A stretch of 9,525 bases of DNA from UBA1723 sp045642085. Its GTDB lineage: Bacteria > Bacteroidota > Bacteroidia > Bacteroidales > Paludibacteraceae. Under the pieces are notes generated by a model. The model had not been told where the DNA came from and did no database searches. It worked only from the letters and a program-made list of their open reading frames with translations. The position numbers were made by a program, and so were the translations under genes. This document shows, piece after piece, positions 5,381 through 9,525 of the stretch; the stretch's first letter is position 1, and every line of letters starts with the position of its first letter. Location of the stretch: assembly GCA_045642085.1 (NCBI GenBank), contig JAZUIF010000028.1:1-9525 (forward strand), written 5' to 3'.

Positions 5381-5474
5381 CACCACAGAGACGCAGAAGG
5401 CACGGAGATTTGCTGTCGCAAACGTGGAGAACACGAATAATCACAAATTATTCACGAATTAGATCATAAATATC
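5381..5474. repeat. Single copy of the 94-bp dispersed repeat
   Basis: This unit (CACCACAGAGACGCAGAAGG at its start) is strongly similar along its length to the three tandem units at 6934-7215. Inside it are two hairpins: TTTGC-TGTC-GCAAA and GAATAAT-CACAA-ATTATTC. The CCACAGAG...CACGGAG opening resembles a repeat theme seen in many genomes. This copy precedes the epimerase gene and the tandem copies follow it, so the gene is bracketed by direct repeats. Confidence 0.8.
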
Positions 5475-5479
5475 CCAAA

Positions 5480-5764
5480 ATCCCAATGTTTGCTCATTGG
5501 GCAATAATATGCCACCCATGATTGTTGATGATTGATGGTTGATGGGGAAGGCTGAAAGCCTAATAGCTCAAAGCCCAGGGTAGAGCGAAGCGGCACCCTG
5601 GGGAATTAATAGATATCGGAGGAATATGCCCTGAAAGGGCAAAAGCAGAACATCAATCATCCATGTGATTTGGGTTTTCATTTTCACCCAATGTTTGCAC
5701 ATTGGGCAATAAATATGTCACCCATTTCATGGGTTTGGTGAATGCGATATTCCAACGATGGAAT
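5480..5764. repeat. Cluster of REP-like short palindromes
   Basis: Seven short inverted repeats lie in under 300 bp: CCCAATG/CATTGGG with a 6-nt loop (5482-5501, repeated at 5687-5706 with the shared flank GCAATAA...CACCCAT); AGGCT-GAA-AGCCT (5549-5561); CCCAGGGT/ACCCTGGG with a 13-nt loop (5574-5602); GCCCT-GAA-AGGGC (5628-5640); ACCCAT-TTC-ATGGGT (5720-5734); and ATTCCA-ACGA-TGGAAT (5749-5764). Two share the GAA loop. This is the look of REP-type elements, whose movement is tied in other genomes to single-strand (Y1, RAYT) transposases; none is encoded here. A short ATTGATG/GTTGATG heptamer run lies at 5521-5545. The stretch holds no gene. Confidence 0.65.
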
Positions 5765-5789
5765 TCTCCCGATTTTGGATCATACCGAC

Positions 5790-5822
5790 AATTACGAATT
5801 ATGAATTAAGAATTACGAATTA
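5790..5822. repeat. AATTAHG heptamers just before the epimerase start
   Basis: AATTACG, AATTATG, AATTAAG, AATTACG, AATTAA: four and a half 7-bp units ending seven bases before the ATG. The unit is related to the ATTAACG type elsewhere. It occupies the position of a core promoter and 5' leader, and I find no TAnnTTTG element between 5765 and 5828. Confidence 0.75.
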
Positions 5823-5828
5823 AATATA

Positions 5829-6890
5829 ATGGTAAAATATAACGTATCTCTTGAAGGAAAGACAGTGCTTGTCACTGGAGCGGTAGGATTTATTGGATCC
5901 AATTTGGTAAAACGCCTGTTTCATGATGTCCAGAATATTCATGTGGTTGGAATTGACTCAATCACTGATTATTATGATGTTAATATTAAATATGAACGTC
6001 TAAAAGAGATTGAAAATTTAGGATGCAATTGGACTTTCATCAAAGGAGATATTGCTGATAAACAGACTATTGACAATCTTTTTTCAGAGTATAAACCAGC
6101 TGTGGTTGTGAATCTTGCAGCTCAGGCAGGAGTACGCTATAGCATCACAAATCCGGATGCATATATCCAATCTAATCTGATTGGATTCTATAATATTTTG
6201 GAAGCTTGCCGACATAATGAGGTGGAGCATTTGGTTTATGCGTCGTCGTCGAGTGTCTATGGATCAAATAAGAAAGTGCCATATAGCACCGATGATAAGG
6301 TGGATAATCCCGTGTCGCTCTATGCTGCCACAAAGAAGAGCAATGAGTTGATGGCTCATGCCTATTCAAAGCTTTATAATATTCCGTCGACGGGATTGCG
6401 TTTCTTCACTGTCTACGGCCCAGCGGGTCGCCCAGACATGGCTTATTTTGGTTTTACAAACAAGCTTCGTGAGGGAAAGACAATCCAGATTTTCAACTAC
6501 GGCAACTGCAAACGAGATTTTACCTACGTCGACGATATCGTAGAGGGAGTGGTCCGTGTCATGCAACATGCTCCAGAGAAGGAGAATGGCGAGGATGGAT
6601 TGCCAATTCCACCATATAAGGTTTATAATATCGGAAATAATTCTCCTGAGAATCTTCTTGATTTCGTGACAATTCTTCAGGAGGAGTTGATCGCTGCGAA
6701 GGTGCTTCCAGCAGATTACGATTTTGAATCGCACAAGGAGCTTGTGCCTATGCAGGCTGGCGATGTGCCTGTGACATACGCAGATACCACTCCGCTTGAG
6801 CAAGATTTCGGATTCAAACCAAGCACCAGCTTGAGAGATGGCTTGAGAGCATTTGCGAAATGGTATGCGGGGTATTATGGAACGGTATAA
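5829..6890 (+). CDS. NAD-dependent epimerase, probably UDP-glucuronate 4-epimerase
   Basis: Extended short-chain dehydrogenase/reductase of 353 residues. The Rossmann motif is TGAVGFIGS (16-24, GxxGxxG), followed by GDIAD (73-77), NLAAQAGVRYS (95-105), the SSSSVYG serine region (139-145) and the catalytic Tyr165/Lys169 in YAATK. RFFTVYGPAGRPDMA (191-205) and the RDFTYVDDIV block are typical of UDP-glucuronate 4-epimerases, which convert UDP-glucuronate to UDP-galacturonate in the cytoplasm; related UDP-glucose 4-epimerases usually differ at these places. The likely substrate supplier, UDP-glucose dehydrogenase, is encoded next on the same strand, which supports this reading, although 580 bp of repeats separate them. 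The ATG at 5829 gives the usual short N-terminus before the Rossmann motif. All catalytic residues are present. Exact sugar specificity is inferred. Confidence 0.9.
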   Translation: MVKYNVSLEGKTVLVTGAVGFIGSNLVKRLFHDVQNIHVVGIDSITDYYDVNIKYERLKEIENLGCNWTFIKGDIADKQTIDNLFSEYKPAVVVNLAAQAGVRYSITNPDAYIQSNLIGFYNILEACRHNEVEHLVYASSSSVYGSNKKVPYSTDDKVDNPVSLYAATKKSNELMAHAYSKLYNIPSTGLRFFTVYGPAGRPDMAYFGFTNKLREGKTIQIFNYGNCKRDFTYVDDIVEGVVRVMQHAPEKENGEDGLPIPPYKVYNIGNNSPENLLDFVTILQEELIAAKVLPADYDFESHKELVPMQAGDVPVTYADTTPLEQDFGFKPSTSLRDGLRAFAKWYAGYYGTV

Positions 6891-6893
6891 AAA

Positions 6894-6915
6894 CGTTGAC
6901 GCTGACGTTAAAACT
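6894..6915. repeat. Hexamer remnant after the epimerase stop
   Basis: Directly after the TAA stop the sequence reads ACGTTGACGCTGACGTTA, three GTTGAC-type hexamers. Similar tracts follow the stops of manC and the Rpn gene. The hairpin cassette found there is absent here. Confidence 0.55.
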
Positions 6916-6933
6916 CGAATTATATCATAAGAT

Positions 6934-7215
6934 AACCACAGAGGCGCAGAGAGCACAGAGGTGTGCTGGCGCAAACGTGGAGAACACAAATAATCACAAA
7001 TTATTCATGAATTAATTCATAAATAATAACCACAGCGACACAGAGAGCACGGAAATTTGCTGTCGCAAACGTGGAGAACACGAATAATCACAAATTATTC
7101 ACGAATTAAATCAAAAATAATAACCACAGAGGCACAGAGAACAGGGAGGTTTGCTGTCGCAAACGTGGAGAACATGAATAATCACAAATTATTCACGAAT
7201 TAATTCATAAATAAA
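6934..7215. repeat. Three tandem copies of a 94-bp repeat
   Basis: Units are 6934-7027, 7028-7121 and 7122-7215, each exactly 94 bp and each starting AACCACAG. The central parts (GCAAACGTGGAGAACA and TAATCACAAATTATTCA) are nearly invariant; differences are mainly single-base changes. Each unit holds a GTTTGC-type hairpin (perfect 6 bp with loop TGTC at 7149-7164) and GAATAAT-CACAA-ATTATTC. A fourth copy is at 5381-5474. No frame is conserved across units, so this is not coding. Equal length and high identity point to recent tandem duplication. Confidence 0.9.
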
Positions 7216-7250
7216 AACGTGAAGCGTTCCAATTTATGAAATAATTCGTG
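7194..7250. other. 19-bp imperfect palindrome at the end of the tandem repeats
   Basis: The left arm 7194-7212 (CACGAATTAATTCATAAAT), belonging to the last 94-bp unit, pairs with the right arm 7232-7250 at 18 of 19 positions. A nested hairpin AACG-TGAAG-CGTT (7216-7228) lies in the loop. The right arm is therefore an inverted partial copy of the repeat's 3' end. Confidence 0.75.
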
Positions 7251-7270
7251 GTCAATTCACGGACATTCGT

Positions 7271-7309
7271 GTTTGAAAATAATTCGCCCGTAGGGGCGTG
7301 GTTTCAAAC
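7271..7309. other. Nested palindrome, REP-like
   Basis: GTTTGAAA (7271-7278) pairs with TTTCAAAC (7302-7309), and inside lies CGCCC (7285-7289) with GGGCG (7294-7298) around the loop GTAG. Thirteen pairs are perfect in two stacked stems. It resembles the GC-capped REP-like hairpins at 5480-5764. Confidence 0.65.
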
Positions 7310-7318
7310 CCGCCCGCA

Positions 7319-7355
7319 AATTTTACGAACCATTTTACGGTAATTTTACGTTCAA
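7319..7355. repeat. 37-bp dispersed repeat, copy 2 (upstream of UDP-glucose dehydrogenase)
   Basis: Ungapped match (31 of 37) to 3512-3548. It begins AATTTTACGAACCA and ends GTTCAA. No -7 element follows it here, unlike the copy before rhuM, so it is not a shared promoter as such. Confidence 0.7.
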
Positions 7356-7392
7356 TAATAACCAGAAAACGTTAGAAAAACATTAAAAAGAC

Positions 7393-7420
7393 GTGCGGAT
7401 CTTTTGCCCATATTCCGCAC
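7393..7420 (+). promoter_or_regulatory. GC-rich hairpin before the UDP-glucose dehydrogenase gene
   Basis: GTGCGGA (7393-7399) pairs perfectly with TCCGCAC (7414-7420) around a 14-nt T-rich loop. It lies 52 bp before the start codon. No T tract follows, so it is unlikely to be a terminator. It could be an operator-like palindrome or a 5' leader structure. Confidence 0.4.
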
Positions 7421-7472
7421 ATTATAGGGATTAGTGAAGTACGTCTTTTGTATTGACCGATTTCATTTTACG

Positions 7473-8792
7473 ATGAGAGATTTCAAAGATATTAAAATTG
7501 CAGTAGCAGGAACAGGCTACGTAGGTTTATCAATCGCAACTTTGTTGGCTCAGAAACATCAGGTTACAGCCGTTGATGTCATTCCAGAGAAGGTAGAAAA
7601 GATTAACAATCGCATTTCTCCTATTCAGGATGAATATATTGAAAAGTATTTTGCTGAGAAGACGTTGAATTTGACAGCGACTCTTGATGGAGAATCGGCA
7701 TATAAAGATGCTGATTTCGTTGTCATTGCCGCTCCTACAAACTACGATCCTGTTAAGAATTTCTTTGATACTCATCATATTGAAGATGTGATTGACCTTG
7801 TATTGAGAGTCAATCCAGAAGCTATTATGGTCATAAAGTCTACTATTCCAGTAGGTTACACTAGAAATCTTTATGTAAAATATGCCGCTAAGGGAGTAAA
7901 GAAATTCAACCTTCTATTCTCTCCTGAATTTTTGCGTGAGAGCAAAGCTTTGGAGGATAACCTATGGCCATCACGCATCATCGTCGGCTATCCAAAATTG
8001 ATACAAAATCCTGAGATGGAGGAGGAGAATCAGGCTATTCTCAAGGTCACAAACGTAGATATGCTTAAGGGTGCTGCTGAGACATTCGCCAAACTTCTTC
8101 AGGAAGGAGCAATCAAAGAGAATATTGATACGCTCTTCATGGGAATGAAAGAGGCAGAGGCTGTAAAGCTATTTGCAAATACATATCTTGCTCTTCGTGT
8201 AAGTTACTTCAATGAGCTTGATACTTATGCAGAAGTGAAAGGTCTTGATTCTCAGGCTATTATTAATGGTATTGGTCTTGATCCAAGAATCGGAACACAC
8301 TATAATAACCCTTCATTCGGATATGGAGGCTACTGTTTGCCAAAGGACACAAAGCAGCTTCTTGCAAATTATAAGGATGTGCCTCAGAATATGATGTCTG
8401 CAATCGTGGAGAGCAATCGCACTCGTAAAGATTATATTGCCGACGCAGTTTTGAAGATGGCTGGCTACTATGGCGAGAATGGACAGTGGGATTCATCCAA
8501 AGAGCATGATTGTGTGATTGGAGTTTATCGTCTTACAATGAAATCCAATTCCGACAATTTCCGTCAGTCTGCAATTCAAGGAATAATGAAGAGAATCAAA
8601 GCAAAGGGAGCAGAGATTATCATCTATGAACCAACTCTTGCCGACGGCGAAAGCTTCTTCGGCTCGAAGGTTGTGAATAATCTTGAAGAATTCAAGAAGC
8701 AGAGTCAAGCAATTATCGCTAATAGATATGATTCTTGTTTGGATGATGTATTGAGCAAGGTTTATACAAGGGATTTGTTTAGGAGGGATTGA
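7473..8792 (+). CDS. ugd: UDP-glucose 6-dehydrogenase
   Basis: Cytoplasmic NAD-dependent enzyme oxidising UDP-glucose to UDP-glucuronate in two steps. I place the start at the ATG at 7473 (439 residues), which puts KIAVAGTGYVGLSIA, the GxGxxG nucleotide-binding motif, at residues 8-22; an in-frame GTG at 7434 would add 13 residues of unusual composition. Further landmarks: VIAAPTNYD, VIKSTIPVGYT, LLFSPEFLRESKALEDN, the linker helix with KLFANTYLALRVSYFNELDT, and YNNPSFGYGGYCLPKD with catalytic Cys288. The C-terminal UDP-binding domain (IGVYRLTMKSNSDNFRQSAI and onward) is complete. The product feeds the epimerase encoded upstream at 5829. The acetyltransferase gene follows after 48 bp, probably in the same transcript. 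Related dehydrogenases acting on other UDP sugars share the fold, but the short family with SFGYGGYCLPKDTKQL fits UDP-glucose. Confidence 0.93.
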   Translation: MRDFKDIKIAVAGTGYVGLSIATLLAQKHQVTAVDVIPEKVEKINNRISPIQDEYIEKYFAEKTLNLTATLDGESAYKDADFVVIAAPTNYDPVKNFFDTHHIEDVIDLVLRVNPEAIMVIKSTIPVGYTRNLYVKYAAKGVKKFNLLFSPEFLRESKALEDNLWPSRIIVGYPKLIQNPEMEEENQAILKVTNVDMLKGAAETFAKLLQEGAIKENIDTLFMGMKEAEAVKLFANTYLALRVSYFNELDTYAEVKGLDSQAIINGIGLDPRIGTHYNNPSFGYGGYCLPKDTKQLLANYKDVPQNMMSAIVESNRTRKDYIADAVLKMAGYYGENGQWDSSKEHDCVIGVYRLTMKSNSDNFRQSAIQGIMKRIKAKGAEIIIYEPTLADGESFFGSKVVNNLEEFKKQSQAIIANRYDSCLDDVLSKVYTRDLFRRD

Positions 8793-8840
8793 TAATATAT
8801 ATGAATTTTGTCATAGTGTAAACGAAAAAAATTAGTATAC

Positions 8841-9416
8841 ATGAAATATGCAATAGAAAATATTCTTAAAAATATATTGGGGGGGGCAAAAGGAATAAAA
8901 TTTACAATAGTCGAAAAAATAATTCCTTCTATTCCTAGTAAAACTTTAAGAAATGTTTTGATTCGTATGAGTGGAGTCCAAGCATCCCAAAATGTCCATT
9001 TTTATCCTGGATTTGTAGTAAGAAATCCTAAAGGACTAATTATCGAGGATGGTGTAAATATTGGGCCGAAGTGTCTGCTAGATGCTAGAAAAGGTTTAAT
9101 TATTCATAAAAATGCTACGATTGCTTATGAGGCAATTATTTGGTCTCTAAATCATGATTATAATGATGTTAGTTTTTGTGGAAAAGGTTCACTTACAGAA
9201 ATAGGAGCTTATGCTTGGATATGTAGTCGGTCTATAATCCTTCCTGGTATCAAAATTGGAGAGGGTGCAATTGTTGCTTCTGGAGCTGTCGTAACAAAGA
9301 ATGTGCCGCCATATTCTATTGTGGGTGGAGTCCCTGCAAAAATAATAGGACAAAGAGAAAAGAAAGAATGGCAATATGGATATGAAAAAAATAATGATTC
9401 TTTTCATTTTTATTAG
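8841..9416 (+). CDS. Hexapeptide-repeat O-acetyltransferase, possibly phase variable
   Basis: This 191-residue protein is of the left-handed beta-helix type (maltose/WcaF-like acetyltransferases), likely acetylating a sugar of the polysaccharide with acetyl-CoA. Hexapeptide turns are visible from about residue 66: LIIEDGVNIGPKCLLDARKG, LIIHKNATIAYEAII, then LTEIGAYAWICSRSIILPGI, KIGEGAIVASGAVVTKNVPP, and the closing SIVGGVPAKIIGQR (159-172) typical of the family. His105 in LNHDYND is the probable catalytic histidine. Eight G in a row occupy codons 13-16 (8879-8886). Gaining one G gives a stop at codon 33, losing one gives a stop at codon 19, so the gene can be switched off by slippage. It is AT-rich, unlike the dehydrogenase gene before it, which marks the passage into the variable part of the polysaccharide locus. 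Acceptor sugar unknown. Confidence 0.88.
   Translation: MKYAIENILKNILGGAKGIKFTIVEKIIPSIPSKTLRNVLIRMSGVQASQNVHFYPGFVVRNPKGLIIEDGVNIGPKCLLDARKGLIIHKNATIAYEAIIWSLNHDYNDVSFCGKGSLTEIGAYAWICSRSIILPGIKIGEGAIVASGAVVTKNVPPYSIVGGVPAKIIGQREKKEWQYGYEKNNDSFHFY
8879..8886 (+). repeat. G8 homopolymer in the acetyltransferase gene
   Basis: Eight consecutive G cover the last base of codon 13 to the first base of codon 16. It is the longest G homopolymer in the window, inside otherwise AT-rich coding DNA. Its place close to the start codon is that of contingency loci in other bacteria. Confidence 0.75.
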
Positions 9417-9426
9417 TTGATTAAAC

Positions 9427-9525
9427 ATGTTTGATGATATGCAGAAATCCAAACATTCGAATGCGAATCGTTGCTTTTATAATTATGCGATAACATATTG
9501 GTATAGACTAATTGATAATAATAAC
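9427..9525 (+). CDS. Start of an unrecognised gene (partial, runs off the window)
   Basis: An ATG 10 bp after the acetyltransferase stop opens a frame of 33 codons with no stop to the last base. It begins MFDDMQKSKHSNANRC and continues with FYNYAITYWYRLIDNNN. The close spacing, same strand and same AT-rich composition suggest the next gene of the polysaccharide operon. I do not recognise a family from so short a piece, and a frame of this length can be open by chance. Confidence 0.4.
   Translation, partial: MFDDMQKSKHSNANRCFYNYAITYWYRLIDNNN

Noticed and set aside
4743..5828. tRNA or rRNA gene in the long gap
   Set aside because: No cloverleaf with T-loop GTTCRA and acceptor pairing, and no rRNA-like sequence, was found by eye.
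6366..6989. 207-codon - strand frame opposite the epimerase gene
   Set aside because: It lies antisense to a gene with intact catalytic motifs and shows no recognisable domain.
7434..7472. GTG start 13 codons upstream for the UDP-glucose dehydrogenase
   Set aside because: The added residues do not belong to the family, and the ATG at 7473 gives the normal distance to the nucleotide-binding motif.

Overview
The window looks like Bacteroidales DNA, probably a Prevotella/Segatella- or Bacteroides-type genome. The evidence is moderate to low GC, no Shine-Dalgarno sequences before the starts, promoter elements of the Bacteroidetes type (TTTG, spacer, TAnnTTTG), and protein families common there: the four-helix bundle protein, Rpn nuclease, RhuM, and a single-domain GDP-mannose pyrophosphorylase. 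Genus is an inference. All seven recognisable genes, and a partial eighth, read on the + strand.

Layout. Positions 1-705: a heptamer array, a four-helix bundle gene and a second short heptamer array. 706-1731: mannose-1-phosphate guanylyltransferase. 1732-2127: hexamer/heptamer arrays around a strong GNRA-capped hairpin. 2181-3053: Rpn-type PD-(D/E)XK nuclease. 3054-3475: arrays again, with an identical copy of the hairpin. 3580-4611: RhuM-family protein. 4612-4742: arrays. 4743-5828: over 1 kb without a convincing gene, holding a good promoter, a candidate structured RNA, one copy of a 94-bp repeat and a cluster of REP-like hairpins. 5829-6890: UDP-glucuronate 4-epimerase-type protein. 6891-7472: three tandem 94-bp repeats and several palindromes. 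7473-8792: UDP-glucose 6-dehydrogenase. 8841-9416: hexapeptide-repeat acetyltransferase with a G8 tract near its start. 9427 to the end: the start of an unrecognised gene.

The enzyme genes supply nucleotide sugars for a surface polysaccharide: GDP-mannose from mannose-1-phosphate, then UDP-glucose to UDP-glucuronate (dehydrogenase) to UDP-galacturonate (epimerase). The acetyltransferase would decorate the product. Three accessory genes (four-helix bundle, Rpn, RhuM) lie among them, each bordered by simple repeats. The most unusual content is between the genes: repeats of period 6 or 7 starting at stop codons, a duplicated 45-bp hairpin cassette, a promoter-led series of hairpins whose G-U pairs indicate a + strand RNA, and a likely phase-variable homopolymer in the acetyltransferase.
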